Shown: one piece after another, positions 1-7,564 of the stretch
Numbering within the stretch: the first letter of the stretch is position 1
Layout of the letters: every line of letters starts with the position of its first letter
Assembly (NCBI GenBank): GCA_002439095.1
Contig: DJOT01000010.1
Coordinates: 8,897 to 72,896, forward strand
Length of the DNA stretch: 64,000 nt
Source of the DNA: Bacteroidales bacterium UBA6431
Lineage (GTDB): Bacteria > Bacteroidota > Bacteroidia > Bacteroidales > UBA932
Direction of reading: 5' to 3'
The notes under the pieces: generated by a model
Seen by the model: only the letters and a program-made list of their open reading frames with translations
Told to the model about the DNA's origin: nothing
Database searches by the model: none
Made by a program: the position numbers and the translations under genes

Positions 1-152
1 TCAAATCCGATCTTGTGTTCATAACCGGCACGTGCCTGAGCACCCTTGGTACCGCGGGTGGAAGTGCCACCCTTGCCAGAGCCCTGACCACGTCCTAATC
101 TTTTGCTTGTGTGGGTAGACCCAACAGCAGGTTTCAAATTGTTAAGTTTCAT
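1..152 (-). CDS. rplO: 50S ribosomal protein L15 (5' part, runs off window)
   Basis: The first 50 codons of L15 are visible. The translation starts MKLNNLKPAVGSTHTSKR and continues into the Gly/Arg/Lys-rich loop typical of L15 (GRGQGSGKGG). The gene is cut by the left edge of the window. The ATG at 152 has a strong AGGAGG just upstream. L15 binds 23S rRNA late in 50S assembly. It follows rpmD by 14 nt, the usual order in the spc operon, where secY would come next outside the window. Confidence 0.95.
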   Translation of the reverse strand, partial: MKLNNLKPAVGSTHTSKRLGRGQGSGKGGTSTRGTKGAQARAGYEHKIGF

Positions 153-166
153 CTTCAGGGTCCTCC

Positions 167-349
167 TTAGTCAATCACTTCAACTTTGCAGAGGTGGGCG
201 ATCTTGGCCACCTGACCTGCGGTTACAGGGGTCTTCTCAACCTCCACTGTCTGATGCATGCGGCGGATACCGAGACAGCGAAGGTTATCCTTCTGGCGCT
301 TGGTCTCTCCGTTGCTGCTTATAATCTTGGTAATCTTGAATCTTGCCAT
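167..349 (-). CDS. rpmD: 50S ribosomal protein L30
   Basis: A 60-residue L30 starting MARFKITKIISSNGETKRQ, with the LRCLGIRRMHQTVEV core that marks the family. The reading frame extends further upstream, but the ATG at 349 is chosen because AAAGGAG precedes it and the protein then has normal family length. It is a small rRNA-binding protein of the large subunit. It sits between rpsE and rplO with short gaps, as in the standard spc operon. Confidence 0.95.
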   Translation of the reverse strand: MARFKITKIISSNGETKRQKDNLRCLGIRRMHQTVEVEKTPVTAGQVAKIAHLCKVEVID

Positions 350-362
350 AATCGTGTCTCCT

Positions 363-881
363 TTAACCGTTGAAAACCTTGGACATAGGCACACCGCGAA
401 GACCAGCGACAGTGTATGCGTCCCTCATCTGGGTCAGGGCAGCCACAGTAGCCTTCACAAGATTGTGAGGGTTGGAGGAGCCCTTTGACTTTGCAAGGAC
501 GTTCTGCACGCCGGCTGACTCAAAGACAGCACGCATCGCACCGCCGGCCTTGACACCGGTACCCGGAGCGGCAGGCTTCATGAACACGCGGGAGCCTCCG
601 AACTTCGCCTCCTGCTCGTGAGGGATGGTGGTGTTGATCACCGGAATCTTGACGAGGTTCTTCTTGGCATCCTCCACGCCCTTTGCGATGGCGGCAGTAA
701 CCTCGTTAGCTTTGCCGAGGCCATAACCAACCACGCCTTTCTCATCTCCCACAACGACAATTGCCGCGAAGCGGAAGTGACGTCCGCCCTTGGTCACCTT
801 GGTAACCCTGCGGATGGCGACAAGTCTGTCCTTGAGTTCAAGGTCAGATGTCTTTACTCTTTTAACATTCGTATTTGCCAT
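363..881 (-). CDS. rpsE: 30S ribosomal protein S5
   Basis: A 172-residue S5. The N-terminal double-stranded RNA-binding part contains RHFRFAAIVVVGDEKGVVGYGLGKA, the region that contacts 16S rRNA, and the C-terminal part has the VAGLRGVPMSKV end. S5 is involved in decoding fidelity and helicase activity at the mRNA entry tunnel. It lies between rplR (11 nt gap) and rpmD (13 nt gap) in a colinear spc-type operon. Length and motifs are ordinary. Confidence 0.97.
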   Translation of the reverse strand: MANTNVKRVKTSDLELKDRLVAIRRVTKVTKGGRHFRFAAIVVVGDEKGVVGYGLGKANEVTAAIAKGVEDAKKNLVKIPVINTTIPHEQEAKFGGSRVFMKPAAPGTGVKAGGAMRAVFESAGVQNVLAKSKGSSNPHNLVKATVAALTQMRDAYTVAGLRGVPMSKVFNG

Positions 882-892
882 TGTCTATTGTA

Positions 893-1255
893 TTAGAATA
901 CGAGGCCGCCTTCACGGGCAGCGTCCGCCAAACTCTTAACTCTTCCGTGGAAAAGGTAACCGCCACGATCAAAGCAGATGGTGGTGATACCCTTGGCGAG
1001 AGCGCGCTCCGCGATGGCCTTTCCGACGATCGCTGCGGCTTCGACACCGGTCTTACCCTTGCACTGAGCGGCAAGCTCCTTGTCGTTGGATGCTGCAGCG
1101 CAAAGGGTTTTGCCCTGCTCGTCATCGACAACCTGTACGTAAATCTGCTTGTTGCTGCGGAATACGACCATACGAGGACGCTCGGCAGTTCCGTTGACAT
1201 GCTTACGTATACGGTAGTGAATCCTTCTTCTTCTTTCAATTCTATTGAGTGCCAT
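893..1255 (-). CDS. rplR: 50S ribosomal protein L18
   Basis: A 120-residue L18 starting MALNRIERRRRIHYRIRK, with the basic N-terminal tail and the conserved end FDRGGYLFHGRVKSLADAAREGGL. L18 binds 5S rRNA together with L5 and L25 and anchors it in the central protuberance. It sits 15 nt after rplF and 11 nt before rpsE in the spc operon. Nothing unusual is visible in the sequence. Confidence 0.97.
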   Translation of the reverse strand: MALNRIERRRRIHYRIRKHVNGTAERPRMVVFRSNKQIYVQVVDDEQGKTLCAAASNDKELAAQCKGKTGVEAAAIVGKAIAERALAKGITTICFDRGGYLFHGRVKSLADAAREGGLVF

Positions 1256-1270
1256 AATTCAATCCTCCTT

Positions 1271-1831
1271 TTATTTTGCGGCCGCTGTCTTGCCCGCCTT
1301 ACGACGAAGCTGCTCACCGACGAACTTGATACCTTTACCCTTATAAGGCTCCGGCTTACGGAATGAACGGATCTTGGCAGCCACCTGGCCTACAAGCTGC
1401 TTGTCACAGCTCTTAAGGACCAGCACCGGATTTTCGCCTTTCTTGACATCCGGAACCTCAGCCTTCACCTCGGAAGGAAGCATAAGCTGAATCTCGTGTG
1501 AATAGCCAAGGGAGAAAGTGAGGATCTGACCGTTGAGCGCAACGCGATAACCTACACCCACCAACTCCTGCTTAAGTGTGAACTGCTCGCTTACGCCGAC
1601 TACCATATTGTGCGCAAGAGCACGGTAGAGGCCGTGCATGGAGCGGTGACGGGGCTGGTCTGTCGGACGGGCGAACTTGATCTGATTGTCCTCAATGGTG
1701 ACGGTGATGTCCGGATCTATCTTCTGGGACATCTCACCATGAGGTCCTTTAACCTTCAGCACGTTGCCGGAGAGAAGCTCGGCGCTCACCCCGGTCGGAA
1801 GGCTTACAGGCAATTTACCAATTCGTGACAT
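1271..1831 (-). CDS. rplF: 50S ribosomal protein L6
   Basis: A 186-residue L6 starting MSRIGKLPVSLPTGV and ending in the family signature PEPYKGKGIKFVGEQLRRKAGK. L6 sits at the base of the L7/L12 stalk near the sarcin-ricin loop and is needed for elongation factor binding. It has two similar beta-alpha domains, roughly residues 1-80 and 81-175. Placed between rpsH and rplR as usual. Confidence 0.97.
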   Translation of the reverse strand: MSRIGKLPVSLPTGVSAELLSGNVLKVKGPHGEMSQKIDPDITVTIEDNQIKFARPTDQPRHRSMHGLYRALAHNMVVGVSEQFTLKQELVGVGYRVALNGQILTFSLGYSHEIQLMLPSEVKAEVPDVKKGENPVLVLKSCDKQLVGQVAAKIRSFRKPEPYKGKGIKFVGEQLRRKAGKTAAAK

Positions 1832-1853
1832 TTAAATATAAACTTGTTTAAGA

Positions 1854-2249
1854 TTAATATACGTAGCAAATAACCTCTCCGCCGATGCCGAGTTCCTTGG
1901 CCTCTTTGTCGGTGATGACACCCTTGGAGGTGGAAAGCACTGCGATTCCGAGTCCGTTGAGGACGCGTGGCATGCTGTCCACATCGGTATACTGGCGCAG
2001 ACCTGGAGTAGACACTCGCTCAATCTTCCTGATAGCGGCGGCCTTGGTCTGAGGGTGATACTTGAGAGCGATCTTTATGGTGTTGTACGGGGTACCCTCC
2101 ACTACCTTGTAACTGAGGATATAGCCCTTCTCACAGAGAATCTGGGTAATGGCTACCTTCATCTTGGAAGAAGGCACTTCCACTATCTTTTTGCCTGCAC
2201 TATATGCATTGCGTATTCTGGTGAGATAATCTGCAATTGGATCAGTCAT
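1854..2249 (-). CDS. rpsH: 30S ribosomal protein S8
   Basis: A 131-residue S8 starting MTDPIADYLTRIRNA, a near-invariant N-terminus, and ending KEAKELGIGGEVICYVY. S8 binds helix 21 of 16S rRNA and organises the central domain of the 30S subunit. In E. coli it is also the translational repressor of the spc operon; whether that control exists here cannot be read from the sequence. It is 21 nt from rpsN and 22 nt from rplF. Confidence 0.97.
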   Translation of the reverse strand: MTDPIADYLTRIRNAYSAGKKIVEVPSSKMKVAITQILCEKGYILSYKVVEGTPYNTIKIALKYHPQTKAAAIRKIERVSTPGLRQYTDVDSMPRVLNGLGIAVLSTSKGVITDKEAKELGIGGEVICYVY

Positions 2250-2270
2250 ATCTTTAATATTCTTAAATTT

Positions 2271-2540
2271 CTACCAACTTGCCTTCTTGACACCCGGGAT
2301 GAGACCGTTGCTGGCCATCTCACGGAACTGGATGCGGCTGATGCCGAATGCCCTCATATACCCCTTCGGACGTCCGGTAAGGGAGCAGCGGTTGTGAAGG
2401 CGGACAGGAGAAGCGTTCTTCGGGAGCTTGTCGAGAGCTGCCCAGTCGCCTGCCTCCTTAAGAGCCTTCCTCTTTTCGGCGTACTTGGCTACGAGCTTGG
2501 CGCGCTTGACCTCGCGGGCTTTCATTGATTCCTTTGCCAT
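2271..2540 (-). CDS. rpsN: 30S ribosomal protein S14, zinc-free type
   Basis: An 89-residue S14 starting MAKESMKAREVKRAKL and ending NGLIPGVKKASW. The region around CSLTGRPKGYMRAFGISR has a single Cys and no CxxC pairs, so this is the long zinc-independent form. S14 joins the 30S head near S3 and S10. It lies between rplE and rpsH. The zinc-free form is common in Bacteroidota and is not by itself evidence of transfer. Confidence 0.96.
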   Translation of the reverse strand: MAKESMKAREVKRAKLVAKYAEKRKALKEAGDWAALDKLPKNASPVRLHNRCSLTGRPKGYMRAFGISRIQFREMASNGLIPGVKKASW

Positions 2541-2546
2541 AGTATT

Positions 2547-3143
2547 TTATTTGTTATGTTTCTTGAATGGCAGCCCGAACGCAGCAAGAAGAGCGTGGCA
2601 CTCCTCATCGGTCTGAGCCGTTGTTACGAAAGTGATCTCAAGTCCGTGGATGCGCGGATTCTTGTCGATATCAATTTCAGGGAAGATCACCTGCTCCTTG
2701 AGACCGAGGGTATAGTTGCCTCTGCCGTCCATGTTTTCAGCGATACCGTTGAAGTCGCGGATACGAGGGAGGGCAACCCTGATGAGCTTCTCAAGGAACT
2801 CATACATCTTCACATTGCGGAGAGTAACCTTGGTGCCGATAGGCATTCCCTTACGGAGCTTGAAGTTGGAGACATCCTTCTTGGATGTGGTGACGAGAGC
2901 CTTCTGGCCGGTAATGAGAGCGAGTTCCTCGGCAGCCTCCTCGACAATCTTCTTGTCTTGGGTACCGGCGCCGATACCTTCGTTGATTGTTATCTTCACC
3001 AGGCGCGGAACCTGCATCACGGTAGAGTATGAGAACTGCTTCATCAGCTTGTCCACAATCTCCTCCTTATATACCTTCTTGAGGGCAGGCACATAACCTG
3101 CAGGCAGGACCTGAGCCTGAACCGTTGCGTTTTTCTTTGCCAT
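2547..3143 (-). CDS. rplE: 50S ribosomal protein L5
   Basis: A 198-residue L5 with the motif VPRLVKITINEGIGAG near the N-terminus and the KLRKGMPIGTKVTLR segment in the middle. L5 binds 5S rRNA and contacts the P-site tRNA. The start at 3143 is preceded by GGAGGAG inside the 3' end of rplX, which ends only 2 nt upstream. The first 16 residues form a short extension before the conserved core. Confidence 0.96.
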   Translation of the reverse strand: MAKKNATVQAQVLPAGYVPALKKVYKEEIVDKLMKQFSYSTVMQVPRLVKITINEGIGAGTQDKKIVEEAAEELALITGQKALVTTSKKDVSNFKLRKGMPIGTKVTLRNVKMYEFLEKLIRVALPRIRDFNGIAENMDGRGNYTLGLKEQVIFPEIDIDKNPRIHGLEITFVTTAQTDEECHALLAAFGLPFKKHNK

Positions 3144-3145
3144 AA

Positions 3146-3463
3146 TTATTTGATCTCCTCCCCAGATTTTTTAGCGAAACGGACTTTCTTGTCTCCTTCC
3201 ATCCTGTAGCCCACGCGGGTAGGAGTGTTGCTCTTAGGATCGATAAGGTTGAGGTTTGAAATGTGAATGGAAGCTTCCTGCTTGAGAATGCCGCCCTGAG
3301 GCTGCTTGGCATTCGGCTTGGTATGCTTGCTTACCATATTGATACCTTCAACGATGGCGCGGTCCTTTGACGGATCCACTGAGAGGACCTTTCCGGTCTT
3401 TCCCTTGTCGTTACCGGCATTCACATACACGGTGTCGCCTTTCTTAATATGTAACTTCTTCAT
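3146..3463 (-). CDS. rplX: 50S ribosomal protein L24
   Basis: A 105-residue L24 starting MKKLHIKKGDTVYVNAGNDKGKTGKVL, a KOW motif that binds the 5' end of 23S rRNA. It initiates assembly of the large subunit. C-terminal residues contain NLIDPKSNTPTRVGYRME, typical of bacterial L24. It sits 13 nt after rplN and 2 nt before rplE. Confidence 0.97.
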   Translation of the reverse strand: MKKLHIKKGDTVYVNAGNDKGKTGKVLSVDPSKDRAIVEGINMVSKHTKPNAKQPQGGILKQEASIHISNLNLIDPKSNTPTRVGYRMEGDKKVRFAKKSGEEIK

Positions 3464-3476
3464 AATGCTTGTTCAA

Positions 3477-3842
3477 TTAAAGGACCTCCGGTGCCAGTGA
3501 AACGATTTTCATGAAGTTGGCACGAAGCTCTCTGGCCACAGGGCCGAAGATACGCGTACCGCGGAGCTCGCCGGCGTTGTTGAGAAGCACGCAGGCATTG
3601 TCGTCAAAACGGATGTAAGATCCGTCCGGACGGCGTACTTCCTTCTTGGTGCGCACAACTACAGCTTTTGAAACCGTACCCTTTTTGGCGTCACCGCCAG
3701 GTATGGCACTCTTGATTGCAACGACAATCGTGTCACCGACAGTCGCATAACGATGGTGAGTACCGCCAAGCACGCGGATGCAGAGAACTTCCTTCGCCCC
3801 GCTGTTGTCGGCCACCTGTAAACGTGTTTCCTGCTGTATCAT
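3477..3842 (-). CDS. rplN: 50S ribosomal protein L14
   Basis: A 121-residue L14 starting MIQQETRLQVADNSGAKEVLCIRVLGG, a highly conserved N-terminus, and ending FMKIVSLAPEVL. L14 lies at the subunit interface and forms bridge B8 with 16S rRNA. It follows rpsQ by 3 nt. Sequence and length are canonical. Confidence 0.98.
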   Translation of the reverse strand: MIQQETRLQVADNSGAKEVLCIRVLGGTHHRYATVGDTIVVAIKSAIPGGDAKKGTVSKAVVVRTKKEVRRPDGSYIRFDDNACVLLNNAGELRGTRIFGPVARELRANFMKIVSLAPEVL

Positions 3843-3845
3843 ATA

Positions 3846-4100
3846 CTATTTTGCTTTTTCTACGATTTCTACTAGTCTCCAGTTCTTGGTCTTGCTGAGA
3901 GGACGGGTCTCCATAATGCGCACGGTATCACCGACTCCGCACTCGTTCTTGTCGTCCTGGGCAACGAACTTGGTGGTCTTCTTTACGAATTTGCCATAGA
4001 GAGGATGCTTCTCCTTGATCTTGACGGCAACGATAATGGTCTTGTCCATCTTGTCGCTGACCACCACCCCTATTCTTTCCTTACGAAGATTTCTTTCCAT
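3846..4100 (-). CDS. rpsQ: 30S ribosomal protein S17
   Basis: An 84-residue S17 starting MERNLRKERIGVVVSDKMDKTI, with an OB-fold core and the motif GDTVRIMETRPLSKTKNWRLVEI. It is a primary 16S rRNA-binding protein of the 30S body. It lies 15 nt downstream of rpmC and 3 nt upstream of rplN. Confidence 0.97.
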   Translation of the reverse strand: MERNLRKERIGVVVSDKMDKTIIVAVKIKEKHPLYGKFVKKTTKFVAQDDKNECGVGDTVRIMETRPLSKTKNWRLVEIVEKAK

Positions 4101-4115
4101 AAGATTCTTTCTGAT

Positions 4116-4310
4116 TTAGTTCTGTTTTTCTTTTTCAGCAAGGATAGTGATCATGAGAGCTATATCCCTTCTGGTCTTACCGATTTTGGAAGTGTCCTCC
4201 AATGGAGAAATCGCGTGATTAATCTTCATTGTGTCAAGATTGCTCTTCTCAACCTCAATACGGTCGCGCAGGTCTGCTACAGACATTTCGCGTGCTTCTG
4301 ATGCTTTCAT
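4116..4310 (-). CDS. rpmC: 50S ribosomal protein L29
   Basis: A 64-residue L29 starting MKASEAREMSVADLRDRIEVEKSNL and ending KTRRDIALMITILAEKEKQN, an all-helical hairpin. It sits at the exit tunnel beside L23 and forms part of the docking site for trigger factor and SRP. It is 18 nt downstream of rplP. Confidence 0.96.
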   Translation of the reverse strand: MKASEAREMSVADLRDRIEVEKSNLDTMKINHAISPLEDTSKIGKTRRDIALMITILAEKEKQN

Positions 4311-4328
4311 TTCTCTTTCTCCAATAAA

Positions 4329-4748
4329 TTATTCTGTATAATCCCTGCGGACAACGAACTTGGTCGCGATAGGGAGCTTGTTGGCACCCAGACGCATAGC
4401 CTCTTTCGCTACAGCGAGTGGAACGCCCTCGGCCTCAAAGATGATGCGGCCCGGAGTGATAGGCGCCACGAACGCATACGGATCGCCCTTACCTTTACCC
4501 ATACGGGTATCGAGAGGCTTCTTGGTAATCGGCTTGACAGGGAAGACCCTGATCCAGATCTGACCCTCACGGTTCATACAACGCGAAATAGCCTGACGGG
4601 CAGCCTCAATCTGCTGCGCCGTAAGCCAACAATTTTCAAGGGTCTTGATGCCGAATGAGCCGAACGCGAGCTGGTTGCCCCTCTGAGCGTTGCCCTTCAT
4701 ACGGTTTTTCTGCTCCCTTCTAAATTTTGTTCTCTTAGGTTGTAACAT
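4329..4748 (-). CDS. rplP: 50S ribosomal protein L16
   Basis: A 139-residue L16 starting MLQPKRTKFRREQKNRMKG. An upstream in-frame extension exists, but the ATG at 4748 matches the family start exactly. The conserved RIFEAEGV-type segment is present as IIFEAEGVPLAVAKEAMRLGANKLP. L16 organises the A-site region of the 50S subunit. Here it is the first gene of its transcript: a TAnnTTTG promoter lies at 4831-4838. In most bacteria it directly follows rpsC, which is instead 10 kb away (14811-15566). Confidence 0.96.
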   Translation of the reverse strand: MLQPKRTKFRREQKNRMKGNAQRGNQLAFGSFGIKTLENCWLTAQQIEAARQAISRCMNREGQIWIRVFPVKPITKKPLDTRMGKGKGDPYAFVAPITPGRIIFEAEGVPLAVAKEAMRLGANKLPIATKFVVRRDYTE

Positions 4749-4830
4749 CTCAGTATTACTTTTAAAATTTATTTCACTAAAACCCTCAAAAACAACCACT
4801 TACGCGGAAAGAGGCCGATTTTTGGGACTG

Positions 4831-4838
4831 CAAAGTTA
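4831..4838 (-). promoter_or_regulatory. Promoter -7 element of the rplP-rplO operon
   Basis: Read on the minus strand, the site is TAACTTTG, a full match to the Bacteroidota -7 consensus TAnnTTTG. It lies about 80 nt upstream of the rplP start. No convincing -33 TTTG is seen at the usual spacing. Its presence supports the view that the spc half of the ribosomal cluster is transcribed on its own. Confidence 0.65.
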
Positions 4839-5058
4839 GTAAAAAATCCCGAAATACCATAGTCTTACGCAAAAAAATCGAAATATTTTCGACACTCAAT
4901 CCGCATGGTCAACTGACGTGATTTCAAAACATTGCAGACATTGAGAAAAAGTTTTTCCGTGCGTTTTCGACACAGACGCGAAGACCGTTCCGGGACAACT
5001 TCCGGAAGGCCGGCATGAAAGGTCGGCAAGTTATTTGCAGCGGACGGCAGGCCTCGCT

Positions 5059-5066
5059 TATCTTTG
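5059..5066 (+). promoter_or_regulatory. Promoter -7 element of the DUF4294 gene
   Basis: TATCTTTG matches TAnnTTTG. A TTTG at 5034-5037 lies 21 nt upstream as a possible -33 element. The GTG proposed as start begins at 5073, only 6 nt after the -7 element, so the transcript would be leaderless or nearly so. Confidence 0.6.
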
Positions 5067-5072
5067 CAGACT

Positions 5073-5765
5073 GTGAAACCGGCTCCGATCATACTGGCAA
5101 TCTTCTTTCTTCTGGCAGCAACCGCACCAGGAGGAGCACAGAACGTACGGAAGATAAGCGGCACCCCCATGTACTACAGCGTCACGGAGAGCGGAGACAC
5201 TGTCTTCCACGACACTATCGACCCCGTATGGGTGTTTCCTAAAGGCAAGGGAATGAAATCCGGAGACTGGAGACGATACTACCGTCTGGTGCAGAACTTC
5301 AACAAAGTATACCCTTACGCGCTCGTGGGCCGCAAGATGATGGCCCAGGTGGACAGCACGATAGCCGCAGACGTCAGCAAGCGTTCTCAGAGGAACCGGT
5401 ACATCAACGACGTAGAGAAAGAGTTGTTCAGGATATTCGAGAAGGACATAAGGGGCATGACGGTAAATCAGGGCTTGCTGCTTATGAAACTGGTGGACAG
5501 GGAGTGCGGAATGAGCGCCTACAGCATAATCAAGACCTACGAGAGCGGGTTTGCGGCAAATTTCTGGCAACTCGTCGCAAGGCTCTTCTCCCAGGATCTG
5601 AAGTCACGCTATGACCCCAAAGGCAAGGACGCCAAGACGGAAGAACTCTGCCGGATATGGGACTCCGGCGAATGGGATAGTTTCTACTGGTCCATATTCA
5701 TGACTTCTCCACCACGAACCATAATCAAGACGGAGACCCTCTCCAGTGAGGTCAAGAAGCGCTAA
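5073..5765 (+). CDS. DUF4294-family secreted protein
   Basis: A 230-residue protein with an N-terminal signal peptide (KPAPIILAIFFLLAATAPGGAQ). The mature part, from about PVWVFPKGKGMKSGDWRRYYRLVQNFNKVYPYAL, matches my recollection of the DUF4294 family of Bacteroidota, whose function is unknown. An in-frame TTG at 5064 overlaps the promoter -7 element, so the GTG at 5073 is preferred; it places the signal peptide at the very N-terminus. The last 4 nt overlap the end of lpxH on the other strand. Export to the periplasm is inferred from the signal peptide only. Confidence 0.75.
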   Translation: MKPAPIILAIFFLLAATAPGGAQNVRKISGTPMYYSVTESGDTVFHDTIDPVWVFPKGKGMKSGDWRRYYRLVQNFNKVYPYALVGRKMMAQVDSTIAADVSKRSQRNRYINDVEKELFRIFEKDIRGMTVNQGLLLMKLVDRECGMSAYSIIKTYESGFAANFWQLVARLFSQDLKSRYDPKGKDAKTEELCRIWDSGEWDSFYWSIFMTSPPRTIIKTETLSSEVKKR

Positions 5766-6499
5766 CGTGCACGAAGTTCGAACTTCTCCCCGTCGAAACG
5801 CCCGCAGGGCGCACCGCCGTCCATCCAATCCTTGAGAACGATCAGCCTTGAACCGGTAGGCAAGAGAAGATCAACGGCATCGTGGAAATGACCGAACACG
5901 AAATAGTCAACCTTACGTTGCTGGGACTCTGAAAGAGCGAAACGATACAGAGGCTCTTCCTCCCCACGGAAATGATAGGGTTTGTGAGTTCTCCTGTTGG
6001 AATTGGACCAGCCCAGTCCGATACGGAAGGCGATCCATGGATGGAGAGCACTGAACAGCCGCTGGAGCACCCTGTTGTGAAACACCTTGAGCATGAAAGC
6101 ATAGCCCCTCTTCGCTCCGCCTAGTGCATCCCCGTGCCCAAGGCAGAACACCTTCCCGTCCAGCTGTGTGTAGAACGGCTGGTCAAAACGGTGCATCCCC
6201 AAACTCTCAAAATACGAATAGCACCAGATGTCATGGTTGCCGGGGCAGAACCACACCTGCACCCCGTCATCCATAAGAGAAATAAGTGCCGCTACGACAC
6301 GCACTCCGCAACGGGGCACGACATCCCTGTATTCGTACCAGAAATCCCAAATGTCGCCAAGCAGGAACACAGCGCGCGTCCTGTCCCTGGGAATCCCCTT
6401 GAGGAAAGAGACGAAACGAGCCTCGCGGTCAGCCGGATCTTTGAGTTCCAGCCCCAAATGCACATCCGAGACAAAATAGTAGTCACCACGCTCCGCCAT
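5762..6499 (-). CDS. lpxH: UDP-2,3-diacylglucosamine diphosphatase (LpxH-type)
   Basis: A 245-residue calcineurin-like phosphoesterase. The metal-binding motifs appear in order: SDVHLG (residue 11 on), GDIWDFW, PGNHD, GHGDALGG and GHFHDAVD. This set matches LpxH, which hydrolyses UDP-2,3-diacylglucosamine to lipid X at the cytoplasmic face of the inner membrane during lipid A synthesis. It lies 3 nt downstream of uppP and is the last gene of the ftsX-DUF3098-uppP-lpxH run. Other LpxH-like phosphatases exist, so the substrate is by homology. Confidence 0.85.
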   Translation of the reverse strand: MAERGDYYFVSDVHLGLELKDPADREARFVSFLKGIPRDRTRAVFLLGDIWDFWYEYRDVVPRCGVRVVAALISLMDDGVQVWFCPGNHDIWCYSYFESLGMHRFDQPFYTQLDGKVFCLGHGDALGGAKRGYAFMLKVFHNRVLQRLFSALHPWIAFRIGLGWSNSNRRTHKPYHFRGEEEPLYRFALSESQQRKVDYFVFGHFHDAVDLLLPTGSRLIVLKDWMDGGAPCGRFDGEKFELRAR

Positions 6500-6502
6500 C
6501 TG

Positions 6503-7318
6503 CTAAGCGAAGATGAAAATAAGGGCGGCGACCACCACGCAATAGAGAGAGAACCAGGACAGTCTGGCCTTGCTGACAAGGGCAACCATTACCTTGCAAG
6601 CGAAAAGACCTGAAACGAACGCGGCTGCAAAACCGATCATGAGCTGGCCTAAACCGACGCCGGACGCCATCGCAGCCCCGTCCTTGAGCATATCCACAAT
6701 GGACAGGAACTGCTCCCCGAGTATAGGAATCAGCACCATGAGGAAAGAGAACTGCGCCATGCTCTCCCTTTTCACGCCGCAGACAAGCCCGGTGGCGATG
6801 GTGGTTCCAGAGCGGGAAAGTCCAGGGGCCACAGCACAAGCCTGACCAAGTCCGACCACAAACGCCTGCCACCAGGAGATCCCGTTGCGGCTGGTGTTGT
6901 GTATCTTCACTTTACGGGTAAACACATCCGAAAAGCACAACAGGGCAGCAGTCACAAGAAGACAAGCACCCACAGTATGCAGGCTGTCTCCGAAAAGCGC
7001 CTCCACCTTGTCCTTAAAACAGAATCCGACCACAGCCACGGGAACCATGGAGAGGCAAATCTTCAGGAAATAATCGGTCTCATCGTTGTACTTGAACTTG
7101 AGAACCCCTTTGAGAATACGCCAGATGGCACTCCAGAAGACCACAATTGTGCTCAGCACAGTGGCGAAATGCACTGTGACAGTAAAGTCGAGAAAACCCT
7201 CGCCGTCAACTCCGAGCAGAGACTTGAAGATCATCAGGTGGCCGCTGCTGCTGACAGGCAGAAACTCCGTCAGTCCCTGCACTATGCCCAATAAAAAAGC
7301 TTCCCACCACTCCATCAC
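6503..7318 (-). CDS. uppP: Undecaprenyl-diphosphatase UppP (BacA)
   Basis: A 271-residue polytopic membrane protein. The signature GLTEFLPVSSSGHLMI lies near residues 15-30, and a second conserved segment PGLSRSGTTIATGL lies in the middle. UppP removes a phosphate from undecaprenyl pyrophosphate so that the lipid carrier for peptidoglycan and surface polysaccharide can be reused; the enzyme also confers bacitracin tolerance. The start overlaps the end of the DUF3098 gene by 4 nt, which suggests translational coupling. Confidence 0.95.
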   Translation of the reverse strand: MMEWWEAFLLGIVQGLTEFLPVSSSGHLMIFKSLLGVDGEGFLDFTVTVHFATVLSTIVVFWSAIWRILKGVLKFKYNDETDYFLKICLSMVPVAVVGFCFKDKVEALFGDSLHTVGACLLVTAALLCFSDVFTRKVKIHNTSRNGISWWQAFVVGLGQACAVAPGLSRSGTTIATGLVCGVKRESMAQFSFLMVLIPILGEQFLSIVDMLKDGAAMASGVGLGQLMIGFAAAFVSGLFACKVMVALVSKARLSWFSLYCVVVAALIFIFA

Positions 7319-7557
7319 TTGTCCTCCTTGGCTTTTTTGTCACGGAACTCACCGAGAATCGCCACGACAATCACTACAATACCCGCAAGTATAACAAGGG
7401 GGGCCGCCACAAGCCGGCGCGCATCGAACATCGCATAATTGAAGACCTGAGGATCATCGGACCCGCCGCCTATCATCAGGATATAGCCCGCCGCCATCAC
7501 AATGGCACCGGCAAGCAGAAGTTTCAGCCCCTTCGGGGTCATAGCCATTTTATCCAT
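7315..7557 (-). CDS. DUF3098-family small membrane protein
   Basis: An 80-residue protein with two predicted membrane segments (LKLLLAGAIVMAAGYILMIGGG and LVAAPLVILAGIVVIVVAILG) and a charged Lys-rich tail. It matches the DUF3098 family, which in Bacteroidota sits between ftsX and uppP as it does here. The ATG at 7557 gives the family's usual short N-terminus; the longer frame upstream is inside ftsX. Function unknown; the position suggests a role in division or envelope synthesis. Confidence 0.8.
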   Translation of the reverse strand: MDKMAMTPKGLKLLLAGAIVMAAGYILMIGGGSDDPQVFNYAMFDARRLVAAPLVILAGIVVIVVAILGEFRDKKAKEDK

Positions 7558-7564
7558 ATAGTTA

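Larger units (their letters stand above)
4749..5072. other. Intergenic region between rplP and the DUF4294 gene
   Basis: 324 nt with no supportable gene. It carries the outward promoters of both neighbours (4831-4838 minus, 5059-5066 plus) and a small AT-rich palindrome TCGAAATATTTTCGA at 4878-4892. This is one end of the break in the S10/spc cluster. No transposon end, integrase or target-site duplication is visible. Confidence 0.6.

Noticed and set aside
5064..5072. TTG start for the DUF4294 protein at 5064
   Set aside because: It lies inside the promoter -7 element TATCTTTG; the GTG at 5073 keeps the signal peptide intact.
4749..5072. Transposon insertion as the cause of the split ribosomal cluster
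   Set aside because: No transposase, integrase, terminal inverted repeats or target duplication is visible at either junction.
6134..6613. Long plus-strand ORF opposite lpxH and uppP
   Set aside because: Antisense shadow of two clear genes; translation has no recognisable domain and crosses a gene boundary.
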